In this document: piece by piece, positions 32,529-41,739 of the stretch | Position numbering within the stretch: the stretch's first letter is position 1 | How the letters are laid out: each line of letters begins with the position of its first letter | DNA from: Fimbriimonadaceae bacterium | GTDB taxonomy: Bacteria > Armatimonadota > Fimbriimonadia > Fimbriimonadales > Fimbriimonadaceae | Length of the DNA stretch: 64,000 bases | Assembly (NCBI GenBank): GCA_019454125.1 | Contig: CP075365.1 | Span: 1,730,218 to 1,794,217 of the forward strand | Direction of reading: 5' to 3' | Notes under the pieces: generated by a model | Database searches by the model: none | Told to the model about the DNA's origin: nothing | What the model saw: only the letters and a program-made list of their open reading frames with translations | Translations under genes and position numbers: made by a program

Positions 32529-32940
32529 TGGGCCAAAAATACTCCTTGAAGTGCGTGATGTGAGCGCCGGAGTAGTTGACCAAATTCCGGCTGACTATGG
32601 CGTTTCCATTCTCCCACACCTGCCAGGCCATCTCTTTCTTCCAACGAGCTCGAACCACCAATTGCCAGCCAGGGAGAAGATCGTACGTAGGTATTGAAGC
32701 AGGGTCAGAATACACCGTCTCGACGAAGTCCCACTCATCAAGGTAGCTCGCCCAAGTAGGAGGATTTTCAGTGGGGGAGCCAAGAATGCTGTGCACCCTT
32801 TGCGAAGTATGGTCGTAACCTCCACCGTATATGAGGTTAGACCCGTTATTCGGCACGACGGTGTCGTTTCCGGTGACCTGTACCGAGAACGGTACCTGAT
32901 CCACAGTCAGCACCCAGGTAAGAAGGGCAGCCTCTAACAT
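32521..32940 (-). CDS. Hypothetical secreted protein, 139 residues
   Basis: Starts at the ATG at 32940 with a short hydrophobic segment (MLEAALLTWVLTVDQVPFSV), followed by VTGNDTVVPNNGSNLIYGGGYDHTS and aromatic-rich strands (WQLVVRARWKKEMAWQVWENG). An in-frame extension upstream to 33333 has no protein-like character. The end overlaps the start of the 324-residue gene, indicating translational coupling. No family was recognised. Confidence 0.55.
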   Translation of the reverse strand: MLEAALLTWVLTVDQVPFSVQVTGNDTVVPNNGSNLIYGGGYDHTSQRVHSILGSPTENPPTWASYLDEWDFVETVYSDPASIPTYDLLPGWQLVVRARWKKEMAWQVWENGNAIVSRNLVNYSGAHITHFKEYFWPND

Positions 32941-33084
32941 GTTTCTATTCTGCAATTTGTTTCGGGTGGGTGCAACAGTATTTGTGCTAGTTTGTTTTGC
33001 GTACTGCCGGGCCTGCAGGTGCTTGGCTAGGTGGCCTCGAACCAGCCATGAGACCTGAGCTAAATTGCACCGACAATCGATGAT

Positions 33085-33435
33085 GTGGACCGAAGTTTGG
33101 ACACATTTGACTGGCCCGCGGTGGTCGAGATGCCGATCCATGCGGTGGTGGCCGACCGGATCTGGCGTCCGATCCTGACCGAGCGGCGACTGCGCAACCA
33201 AGAGGTGTGGGATGACGCGGCCCGCTGGCGCATGGGCTTCTACTTCGGCGAGGGCGACACCAGGCTCTGGGTCCCCCGCCGCCTCGAGAACGGCAAGGCT
33301 AACGAAGAGGACCGGGTCATCAACTTCGCCCATCCCCTCGGCCGCCGTGCCTTCCGCATCCTGATGCTGGCCTACGGCATCGCCGCGGTCGCCGGAGTCT
33401 TCTTTGCGATGGCTCTTGCCGGCGTCCGCTGGTAG
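33085..33435 (+). CDS. DUF5808-like small membrane protein
   Basis: A 116-residue protein. The middle motif WRMGFYFGEGDTRLWVPRR followed by NFAHPLGRRAFRILML resembles DUF5808 domains (W-x-x-GxFYxNxxDxRxxVPKR...xNFxxP). One C-terminal membrane helix (LAYGIAAVAGVFFAMALAG) is predicted. The start is GTG at 33085; the ATG at 33129 is an alternative. The family's function is unknown. It converges on the MutL/GlmL-like gene. Confidence 0.65.
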   Translation: MDRSLDTFDWPAVVEMPIHAVVADRIWRPILTERRLRNQEVWDDAARWRMGFYFGEGDTRLWVPRRLENGKANEEDRVINFAHPLGRRAFRILMLAYGIAAVAGVFFAMALAGVRW

Positions 33436-33492
33436 AGGGGGCCGCAGTCGGTTTCGCGGGGGAGCGACCGGACTAGCTGCGAAAAAAAGTCC

Positions 33493-35352
33493 CTAGGTTG
33501 GAAGCGGCAAGCCCATAGCCGCGAGCCACTCCCGGTGCTTTTTAATCCTCTCGCCCTCGTCGCTTGCCAGGTTGAAGGGGCGTCCGCGAGAGTCAATGAT
33601 GATTCCGATGGTGCCACCTTCCAGCCGCATCTGCCTTGACTTGCCCTTGCCCGCGCCGACGTCCATCGTCTTGCAGGGCTCGATCGTGACGTCCTTAAAC
33701 TCTCCCCGGCCGAGCGGGATGACCTTGATCTGGCCGTAAGGAAGCGCCTCGTTGATGCCGTCTCCGCGGAGGGTGACGACCGGCTCGGTCGAGTTCTTCG
33801 GGGCTGGGCCGACCGGCGCGACGCAGTGGCCAGCCTTCACGATGCAGTCGTATTCGAAGACCTCGCGCGCGGCCTGGTAGTGGTGCTCGCTGAGCACGCC
33901 CAGGTGCGGCATCATGAAGATCGAGTCGACCGTGAGCATGGTGACGCCCTCGGGCTCATAGGCGTCCATCATCATGAGCGCCGATTGGGCGCGGAGCGGG
34001 GCGTGGCTGAGGACGCCGCCCGAGCCGATGATCATGTCCAGCTTCATCATCTTGATGAGCGTCTCGCCCGTCGTCGCCTGCTCAAAGATCTGGCCGACGT
34101 CACGCTGCTGCTGGGTTCCTTTAAGGGTGCGGGCGAGCGACTTGTGGTGGTAGAAGGCCAGGCGCAGCGCCTCACGCGCGACGGCCTGCTCGATGAGCAG
34201 GTCTTCGTACGTCTGGGGAATCGTGGTCGGTCGGATCATCTTGTTCCGAAGCCGGTTTCGCACTTCGAACGGGTCGATCTTGAAGGGCAGCCAACGGGCG
34301 ATGTTCTCGGTGCCCGCCTCCTTCAGCACGTTGCAGATCGAGTAGCTCATGCCGAGGTTGGCCGAGACCGTGCGGTTATAGATGCCGTCGAAGACAGAGA
34401 AGACGTCCGTGGTCGCGCCGCCGATGTCGACGCCCAGGATGTTGATCCCCTCCTCGCGCGCATAGCTCTCCATGAGCTTGCCGACCGCGTTCGGGGTCGC
34501 CATCACTTCCTCGCTGGCCCAGTCGAGCAGCTTCGAATAGCCCGGCGCCTGTTGCATGACGTGCTCCAGGAAAAGCTCGTGGATCTCGTCGCGGGCGGGG
34601 CCGAGGTTCTCCTGCTCCAGGGTCGGCCGGATGTTGTCGACGACCTTCACCGCGATCGATTCGCCGAGGACTTGCTTGACCTCTTCGCGCACCTCGCGGT
34701 TGCCCGCGAAGATGACCGGCAGCTGCATATCGCCGAACCGCGGCTTGGGGTCGGCCCGGTGGATGACCTCGGCCATCTCGATCAGGTGGCTCTTCGTGCC
34801 GCCGTCGGTTCCGCCCGACATCAAGATGATGTCGGGGCGCAGCTTCCGCAACCGCTCGACTTTCTGGAAGTCTTTACGGCCGTCGTCGACCGCAAGGGTG
34901 TCCATCAAGATCGCGCCTGCACCCAGGGCGGCGCGCTCGGCCGATTCCGCGCTCATGGCCTTGACGACCCCCGCGACCATCATCTGCAGGCCGCCGCCGG
35001 CCGATGATGTGGAAACGTACATATCGCTTCCGTCGAGCTCGCCGGCCCGCGGCTGGGCTGGTTCGCCGTCCTTCAGCAGCCGCCAGACGGTGCCGTCCTT
35101 GATAAGCTTGCGGCGGCCGGGCTTGAAGCCTTCGGCTTCGGGAACGTCTGACTCCGTGATCTCCTCAAGCTCGGTCATGGCGTTCAGCACGCCGACGGTG
35201 ACGTCCTCGAACGGCTTTTCAACGGTCGTCGGCGCCTCTCCGCGCGCGACCAAGCGATACTGGCCGTTTGGGTTGCGCTCGATCAGGATCGCTTTGGTCG
35301 TTGTGGAGCCGCAGTCAGTGGCGACGATGCGCAGGACGTCCGGCTGGGACAT
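33493..35352 (-). CDS. MutL/GlmL-type glutamate mutase reactivase family protein
   Basis: A 619-residue ASKHA-fold ATPase related to GlmL, which reactivates adenosylcobalamin-dependent glutamate mutase. Visible features are the phosphate-1 motif VATDCGSTTTKAILIE, the second nucleotide loop ILGVDIGGATTDVFSVFDG, and IIGSGGVLSHAP. The start is the ATG at 35352 (MSQPDVLRIV); 18 upstream in-frame residues look non-coding. No mutase or cobalamin gene is adjacent, so the partner is elsewhere or the protein serves another enzyme. It is monocistronic between hairpins. Confidence 0.88.
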   Translation of the reverse strand: MSQPDVLRIVATDCGSTTTKAILIERNPNGQYRLVARGEAPTTVEKPFEDVTVGVLNAMTELEEITESDVPEAEGFKPGRRKLIKDGTVWRLLKDGEPAQPRAGELDGSDMYVSTSSAGGGLQMMVAGVVKAMSAESAERAALGAGAILMDTLAVDDGRKDFQKVERLRKLRPDIILMSGGTDGGTKSHLIEMAEVIHRADPKPRFGDMQLPVIFAGNREVREEVKQVLGESIAVKVVDNIRPTLEQENLGPARDEIHELFLEHVMQQAPGYSKLLDWASEEVMATPNAVGKLMESYAREEGINILGVDIGGATTDVFSVFDGIYNRTVSANLGMSYSICNVLKEAGTENIARWLPFKIDPFEVRNRLRNKMIRPTTIPQTYEDLLIEQAVAREALRLAFYHHKSLARTLKGTQQQRDVGQIFEQATTGETLIKMMKLDMIIGSGGVLSHAPLRAQSALMMMDAYEPEGVTMLTVDSIFMMPHLGVLSEHHYQAAREVFEYDCIVKAGHCVAPVGPAPKNSTEPVVTLRGDGINEALPYGQIKVIPLGRGEFKDVTIEPCKTMDVGAGKGKSRQMRLEGGTIGIIIDSRGRPFNLASDEGERIKKHREWLAAMGLPLPT

Positions 35353-35411
35353 GGGGCAGAGTATAGCCTTTGGCCGATCGCGGATGCGGCTTGAGGACGC
35401 GGCCATGCTTT

Positions 35412-35436
35412 CGGGGCCACCACAAGGGTGGCCCCG
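35412..35436 (-). terminator. Terminator hairpin after the DEYGRF repeat gene
   Basis: A perfect 10-bp stem CGGGGCCACC / GGTGGCCCCG with a 5-base loop, 60 bp beyond the stop of the repeat protein gene on the minus strand and before the MutL/GlmL-like start. Confidence 0.65.
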
Positions 35437-35495
35437 CTGGATTGTCTGCGGTGCATTACCTGCGACCGCTCTGGCTGGTGGTGCCTAGCTAGGCC

Positions 35496-36740
35496 TTAGA
35501 CAAAGCGGCCGTACTCGTCACGGTCGCGGTTGCGTGCCGCGCGCGACCGGTTGTCGTCATCGTCGTCATACCGACTGCGACTGCCGCCACGCGATCCGCC
35601 GCCGTAGTTAGATCGGCCGCCCCGGTCATCGTCGTCGTCGCTCGTGAATCGACCGTACTCGTCCCGGTCACGTTGCATCGCCGCGCGCTGGGCGCCTTCG
35701 GAACGGTGTCGGTGCTCCTCCGAGCTGATGTTGCGACCCCGGTCGTCGTCGCGGCCGCGGTATCCGCCCTGTGATCCGCCGCGATATTCATCGTTGTCAT
35801 ACCGGCCACCGCCACCGTTGTTGCCCCGGGAGCGATCGCCGCCACCGCCGTTTCGAGAGCGGCCGCGGTCGTCGTCGTCGTCCTGGCTCACGAAGCGGCC
35901 GTACTCGTCGCGCGGCATGTTCTCCGCACGGCGGGACCGGTCGCCATCGTCGCCGCCACGGCCCCTGCTCGAACCGTAACCGCCGCGGTCGTCGTCGTTG
36001 CGGCCCTGTCCGCCGCTGCGTCCATAGCTGCGCGATCGGCCGCGGTCGTCGTCGTCGTCCTGGCTCACGAAGCGGCCGTACTCGTCGCGCGGCATGCTCT
36101 CCGCACGGCGGGAGCGGTCGCCGTCGTCCCCGCCACGGCCCCTGCTCGAACCGTAACCGCCGCGGTCGTCGTCGTTGCGGCCCTGCCCGCCGCCGCTGCG
36201 GCCATAGTTGCGGGATCGGCCACGGTCGTCGTCGTCGTCTTGGCTCACGAAGCGGCCGTACTCGTCGCGCGGCATGCTCTCCGCACGGCGGGAGCGGTCG
36301 CCGTCGTCCCCGCTACGGCCCCTGCTCGAACCGTAACCGCCGCGGTCGTCGTCGTTCCGGCCCTGTCCGCCGCCGCTGCGTCCATAGCTGCGCGATCGGC
36401 CACGGTCGTCGTCGTCGTTACTCGTAAAGCGGCCGTACTCGTCGCGAGGCATGCTCTCCGCTCGGCGGGAGCGGCGGTCATAGTCGTCGTCCTGGTTCGA
36501 ACGGCCGCGCGAGCTTGAGCGGTCGTCTTCCTCATAGCGACTGCGGGACCGGCCACCACGGTCGTCGTCATCACTCACAAAACGGCCATATTCGTCGCGC
36601 TCTTGAGAGCGGGCGTTCCAGCCACGGTTGTCGTCGTCGTCGTTACGACCGCGCCCATAGCCGCCGCGATCCCGATCGTCGGACCGGCCGCCTCGGCGCT
36701 CGTCTTCGTCGCTTCGATATCGTTCACTTGTTCTCGGCAT
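35496..36740 (-). CDS. Low-complexity protein built of DEYGRF repeats
   Basis: A 414-residue, highly charged protein of Asp, Arg, Gly, Ser and Tyr, probably disordered. Ten or so copies of R-DEYGRF(V/T)S(Q/N)DDDDRG are present; in the middle the unit expands to near-identical 59-60-residue repeats containing RSYGRSGGGQGRNDDDRGGYGSSRGR. The start is the ATG at 36740, with a GTG three codons before. There is no signal peptide. Short DEYGRF motifs occur in some bacterial stress-related proteins, but such a long array is unusual. It is adjacent to and co-oriented with the YciF-like gene, from which a terminator separates it. Confidence 0.75.
   Translation of the reverse strand: MPRTSERYRSDEDERRGGRSDDRDRGGYGRGRNDDDDNRGWNARSQERDEYGRFVSDDDDRGGRSRSRYEEDDRSSSRGRSNQDDDYDRRSRRAESMPRDEYGRFTSNDDDDRGRSRSYGRSGGGQGRNDDDRGGYGSSRGRSGDDGDRSRRAESMPRDEYGRFVSQDDDDDRGRSRNYGRSGGGQGRNDDDRGGYGSSRGRGGDDGDRSRRAESMPRDEYGRFVSQDDDDDRGRSRSYGRSGGQGRNDDDRGGYGSSRGRGGDDGDRSRRAENMPRDEYGRFVSQDDDDDRGRSRNGGGGDRSRGNNGGGGRYDNDEYRGGSQGGYRGRDDDRGRNISSEEHRHRSEGAQRAAMQRDRDEYGRFTSDDDDDRGGRSNYGGGSRGGSRSRYDDDDDNRSRAARNRDRDEYGRFV
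35880..36600 (-). repeat. Tandem 177-180 bp coding repeats
   Basis: Within the DEYGRF gene, AAGCGGCCGTACTCGTCGCG recurs at intervals of 177, 180 and 177 bp (ending near 35910, 36087, 36267 and 36444). Flanking bases are nearly identical between copies, indicating recent duplication and likely copy-number change. Confidence 0.85.
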
Positions 36741-36874
36741 TGTGATCACCGGCTTGGGCGCTTCACAGCCCTCGCCATTGGGAGATTCACGGGCAGAGCG
36801 CTAAAAGCCCGGACAGAACCCTGGAGTGCCGCCTAGAAATCCCATAAGAACTGCGAGGTAATAAACTAAAACGC

Positions 36875-36904
36875 AAGGGCACCACACATTCTGGTGGCGC
36901 CCTT
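36875..36904 (-). terminator. Rho-independent terminator after the YciF-like gene
   Basis: On the minus strand AAGGGC(G)CCACCA pairs with TGTGGTGCCCTT, followed by GCGTTTTAGTTTATT. It lies 9 bp beyond the stop of the YciF-fusion gene. Confidence 0.8.
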
Positions 36905-36913
36905 CTCGGTTTT

Positions 36914-38134
36914 TCAACCTATTCGGCATCGTCGGGAGCGGGAGCGGTAATCGCCCTCATCCTCGTCGTTGAAACCTCGCCCACGGTCGTCCTCGTACCC
37001 GTTGCTTTCACGGCTGGAACGGCCCCAGTTCGAAGAGGCTGGCCGGCCCTGGCCGGATCGCTCGTACCGACCCTCTCCGGAACCCCCGTAACCGCCTTCG
37101 TACGACTCGCGATTGCCGCTGGATCCGTAGGAGCCGCCCGCCCTCCTGCCGCGTTGCTCGCCATAGCCGTCGCCTGAGCCGCTGCCATAGCCCTGGCTTG
37201 AGCCGCCACCCGAGCCCTGTCGATAGGAGTAGCCCTGATCGTCGTCCTCGGAGAACCGGCTGCGCCGATAACCGGCCTCGCGAGAGCCGTCGTTGTCGTC
37301 CTCGTAATACCCGCGGCTATAAGAGTCTTGGTCGCCGCCCCGTCGGTAATCGTCTTGCTGGCCGGACGAACCACGTCGGGTGCCTTCCGACCGCCCTTCG
37401 TCATAGCTTCGCGCACTCTGCTGGTCGTAGCCGCCGCTGTATCCGCCGCGTCCGTAGCCCTCTTGCGAAGACTGCCGGCCGTACTCCTGCAACGAGGGGC
37501 GGCGCAAAGAAGGGCCGCGATAGCGCTGGCTCGGAGTCATGTCGAAGGTTTCGACGACGACCATAAACCGTTCCGTCTGCCGCTTGTTCTGCATCAGTTC
37601 GTCGCTGGCGAAGTCGAAAAGGTCCGAAGCGGCGTTGATCTCTTCTTGGAGCGATTGTTTGAACACATCGACCATCTCTTCCTTCTGAAGGCACTTGGCT
37701 AGGACGACAAGCGCGCTGTAAGACGCGATCTCGTAGTGCTCGATCTTGAGCAACCAGGCCGCGAGGGTCGGGTCGTGCTCGTCCCCAGTGGGCAGGGACG
37801 CCATCATTTGGTCGCCTTCCTTAAGAATCGCTTCCATTGCTTCGCACTTCTTTCCGTCCGCCTTCTCGCCTAAGCTCGACAAGATCTTTTCAAGTCGGTC
37901 GCACTCTCTATCCGTCTCCTTCCTATGAGACTCTAACGACCTTTTTAACTCACGGTTTTTGACTTTGCCGATCATCTCCGGCAGCTTCGCCGCGATCTGT
38001 TGTTCGGCACTCAGCATGTCCTTCAGCTGCGTGACGAAAACCTTTGACAATTCGCTCTGGGAATTGTTCTTAGAGCTGGTCTTATCGTTGCGCTGGGAAG
38101 TGGTTTCGGTTTCGGTTCCTTGCTTGTCCGCCAT
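36914..38134 (-). CDS. YciF/DUF892 ferritin-like domain fused to Gly/Ser/Tyr/Arg-rich disordered tail
   Basis: A 406-residue protein. Residues about 28-190 form a DUF892 (YciF-like) four-helix ferritin-like domain with ELSKVFVTQLKDMLSAEQQI, SHRKETDRECDRLEKIL, KIEHYEIASYSALVVLAK and LQEEINAASDLF, including the expected carboxylate and His metal ligands. The remaining 200 residues are a low-complexity tail rich in GGY, RGG-like, SYG and DDD motifs. The family is linked to stress responses, but such a tail is not usual. The start is the ATG at 38134; upstream in-frame sequence has no coding character. It is next to the DEYGRF repeat gene. Confidence 0.85.
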   Translation of the reverse strand: MADKQGTETETTSQRNDKTSSKNNSQSELSKVFVTQLKDMLSAEQQIAAKLPEMIGKVKNRELKRSLESHRKETDRECDRLEKILSSLGEKADGKKCEAMEAILKEGDQMMASLPTGDEHDPTLAAWLLKIEHYEIASYSALVVLAKCLQKEEMVDVFKQSLQEEINAASDLFDFASDELMQNKRQTERFMVVVETFDMTPSQRYRGPSLRRPSLQEYGRQSSQEGYGRGGYSGGYDQQSARSYDEGRSEGTRRGSSGQQDDYRRGGDQDSYSRGYYEDDNDGSREAGYRRSRFSEDDDQGYSYRQGSGGGSSQGYGSGSGDGYGEQRGRRAGGSYGSSGNRESYEGGYGGSGEGRYERSGQGRPASSNWGRSSRESNGYEDDRGRGFNDEDEGDYRSRSRRCRIG

Positions 38135-38331
38135 ATAGCAGGCTGACGCAAACCCTTGTAAGAAGAGTATAAACGACCCAGTGCTTTTCGCGGGCCCACA
38201 CAGAGAGTGACTTCCGGCGAACGACGAGGCGGCTGGAGCCGCGCGCCGGTCTGCTGTGGAGCGCCCCGGCCACAAAATCGTACGAACTCGCACTTGAAGC
38301 TGCGGCTCTCGGTGGTAGACTCGATCCCTCA

Positions 38332-39474
<1,143 letters not shown>

Positions 39475-39515
39475 GGCGGAGGTTCGCACGCCTTCCATGA
39501 GGGCTGAAAGCAGAA

Positions 39516-39541
39516 AAGCCGGGCGCCTAAGCGTCCGGCTT
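39516..39541 (-). terminator. Rho-independent terminator after PEP-CTERM gene
   Basis: An 11-bp stem with one G-T pair (AAGCCGGGCGC / GCGTCCGGCTT), followed on the minus strand by TTTTCTGCTTTC, 17 bp after the PEP-CTERM gene stop. Confidence 0.85.
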
Positions 39542-39558
39542 CTGGATAAGCGACAGCC

Positions 39559-40104
39559 TTACTTGCTGCGTCGGCGAGCAACGAGAGCCGCGAGGCCAGC
39601 GCCCAGCGCGATCATCGAAGCCGGCTCCGGCACGGCGTACGTGCGGAACGTGTAGTCGAACGTCGGGAACGGCTGGTAGCCCGGGTTGGCGTAAACCTGG
39701 CCGCGGCTGTACGGGTCGTTGACCGAACCGGCGATGCCGAGGCTGGTGTTGCCGTCGAACACGAGGAAGTAAGTCGTGTTCGGGGCGATGTTGACCTGGC
39801 TCCAGAACACGTCTACCCAAGTGCCGGCCGTGCCGCGGGCGCTGCCCGAAGCGAGCATGACGCCGCCAGCGTTCGGCAGCTTGTCCCAAAGGGAAATGCG
39901 AACGTTGTCGGAGGAACCGATGCCAGGCTGCAGGAAGATGCCTGCGCCGACGATGTTGTTCGCGCTCTGCTGGAACGACTGAGCGAGGTCACCCTGCGAG
40001 AACGCGGCCATGTAAACCGAGTTGTCGGGCTGGTTCTGGTCAATAACTTGGGCGGCAGCCATTCCGGCGACGCCAGCAAGCGCAACTAAGGCGAGCTTTT
40101 TCAT
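39559..40104 (-). CDS. PEP-CTERM sorting domain protein, 181 residues
   Basis: A secreted protein with signal peptide MKKLALVALAGVAGMAAAQ and the C-terminal sorting tail VPEPASMIALGAGLAALVARRRSK: a VPEP motif, membrane helix and Arg-rich end, which exosortase-type enzymes cleave. The middle is a compact beta domain (DNVRISLWDKLPNAGG, WVDVFWSQVNIAPNTTYFLVFDG) like jelly-roll domains of other PEP-CTERM proteins. It is probably exported to the cell surface or exopolysaccharide layer. It has its own promoter region of about 145 bp and a terminator. No exosortase gene is in the window. Confidence 0.9.
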   Translation of the reverse strand: MKKLALVALAGVAGMAAAQVIDQNQPDNSVYMAAFSQGDLAQSFQQSANNIVGAGIFLQPGIGSSDNVRISLWDKLPNAGGVMLASGSARGTAGTWVDVFWSQVNIAPNTTYFLVFDGNTSLGIAGSVNDPYSRGQVYANPGYQPFPTFDYTFRTYAVPEPASMIALGAGLAALVARRRSK

Positions 40105-40250
40105 CTTTTATCCTCTTATTGGAAGCACATGGTCTAACGACCCTTCGGAATATATCCCAATTTTCTTGCCGCTTTCACGGTTAACCATATAAACACGTAG
40201 TAATACCTAGGACGAGTCGTCACATGTTCGGAGGTGATGTGCGGTTGGGC

Positions 40251-41693
40251 TCAGCCCTGGCGGGGACAGAAGACCAGGGAACGGGGTTCCGTTAACTCAT
40301 CGAAGGCAACGGCCGTCCCTTCTCGGCCGAAGCCGCTGCGCTTCACGCCGCCATAGGGCACGGCGTCGAACCGCAGGTTCGGACAGTCGTTCACGACCAC
40401 CCCACCGACCTCCAGTTCCTGGAAGAACTGCTCGGCAACGTGGTAATCGTTGGTGAAGACCCCGGTCTGAATGCCGAAGCGTGACCGGTTGACCCGGGCG
40501 ATTGCCTCCTCGTCGCTGGTGAACGGGGCGAGCGTAAGGACCGGGCCGAACACCTCGTCACTATCGAGCCTTGAACCTGGTGGGACTCCTTCCACGAGGG
40601 TCGGCTCGATCACGAGGCCGTGCCGACGACCGCCGGCCAAGATTTTCGCTCCGCCCTGCACCGCTTCTTGGAGCCAAGCCTCGATGCGGTCGGCCGCCTG
40701 CTCATTGATCACGGGGCCGCAGACGACCTCGGGATCCTCCGGGTCCCCCCACTTGCAGGCCCGGGTGCGTTCGACGAGCGCGTCCCGTACGTCGCCGTAG
40801 CGCGACTCGTGCACGAGGCAATGCTGGACGGAGATGCAGATTTGGCCTGCGTACCCATAGGCGGCGGGCACCAGGCGTTTCACCGCATAGCTCCAATCGG
40901 CGTCCTGGCACAAGACGGCGAAAGCGTCGCCGCCGAGTTCCAGCAGCACCTGCTTGTCGTACGCCTTCTCCTTGATCGACCATCCGACAGCCTCGGACCC
41001 GGTGAAGCTGACGACCTTGACGCGCGGGTCGGTGACGGCCTTGCTCGCGACCGCCGACGGCACGTTGACGGCGTTGAGGACGCCGTCCGGGCAGCCCGCC
41101 TCGTGGATCAGTCGGGCGAGGAGCAGGGAAGACTGGGCGGCAGCCTCGGCGGGCTTCCAAACGATCGTGCAGCCTGCCGCGAGGGCTGGCGCGATCTTGT
41201 GGGCTGCGAGGTTGAAGGGCCAGTTATAGGGCGTGATCGCCAAGACGACTCCGCGCGGTACGCGCTCAGCAATCGCCCGGTGGCCGACTCCGCGCTCGTC
41301 ATAGTCAACGGGCAGGACATGCCCCTTGGGCGAGGTCAGGTGCTGGGCGGCCAGATCGAAGGTGTGGGAAAGCCGGGCGACTTCGGCTTCCGACCACTTT
41401 ATAGGCTTGCCGACCTCAAGTGTGAGCACTTCTGTTAATTCTTTTGCCCGTTCGCGGCTTAGTTCTGCTATCCTATGGAGCAAGTTGACACGTACATAAA
41501 TTGGAGTCCGTCTCCAAGAAGTGAAGGCTTTCTCGGCTGCATGCAGGGCGGCGTCCATTTCAGAAGCCCCGCCTTCGGCGACCGAGCCGATTATCCGGCC
41601 GTCATAGGGGGCGCGAACTGGGTTCTTCGGAGTTCCTTGGTCGCAAACGCCGCCGAAAAACTGGCCACCGATCAAAAGTTCTTGATGTCGCAT
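40251..41693 (-). CDS. Aldehyde dehydrogenase family protein
   Basis: A 480-residue NAD(P)-dependent aldehyde dehydrogenase. It shows the cofactor motif TIVWKPAEAAAQSS, VVSFTGSEAVGWSIKEKA, the general base in LLELGGDAFAVL, the catalytic cysteine in GYAGQICISVQ, and EVFGPVLTL. The ending PYGGVKRSGFGREG is typical of lactaldehyde/glyceraldehyde-3-phosphate-type members. The substrate is uncertain. The start is the ATG at 41693; the upstream extension would cross the pyrF start. It is divergent from pyrF with 46 bp between the starts. Confidence 0.92.
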   Translation of the reverse strand: MRHQELLIGGQFFGGVCDQGTPKNPVRAPYDGRIIGSVAEGGASEMDAALHAAEKAFTSWRRTPIYVRVNLLHRIAELSRERAKELTEVLTLEVGKPIKWSEAEVARLSHTFDLAAQHLTSPKGHVLPVDYDERGVGHRAIAERVPRGVVLAITPYNWPFNLAAHKIAPALAAGCTIVWKPAEAAAQSSLLLARLIHEAGCPDGVLNAVNVPSAVASKAVTDPRVKVVSFTGSEAVGWSIKEKAYDKQVLLELGGDAFAVLCQDADWSYAVKRLVPAAYGYAGQICISVQHCLVHESRYGDVRDALVERTRACKWGDPEDPEVVCGPVINEQAADRIEAWLQEAVQGGAKILAGGRRHGLVIEPTLVEGVPPGSRLDSDEVFGPVLTLAPFTSDEEAIARVNRSRFGIQTGVFTNDYHVAEQFFQELEVGGVVVNDCPNLRFDAVPYGGVKRSGFGREGTAVAFDELTEPRSLVFCPRQG

Positions 41694-41739
41694 GCTGAAA
41701 ACTACGCACACTATAACGGATAGACTGAGCGGAAGGCCG

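Noticed and set aside
32941-33333. Longer start for the 139-residue protein
   Set aside because: The extension lacks protein-like composition and overlaps the opposite-strand DUF5808-like gene.
33826-35007. Open frame of 393 codons on the plus strand
   Set aside because: It is antisense to the MutL/GlmL-like gene, with low-information composition.
35880-36600. CRISPR-like regular repeats
   Set aside because: Spacing is 177-180 bp, the sequence between copies is itself repeated, and the array is in frame within a coding gene.
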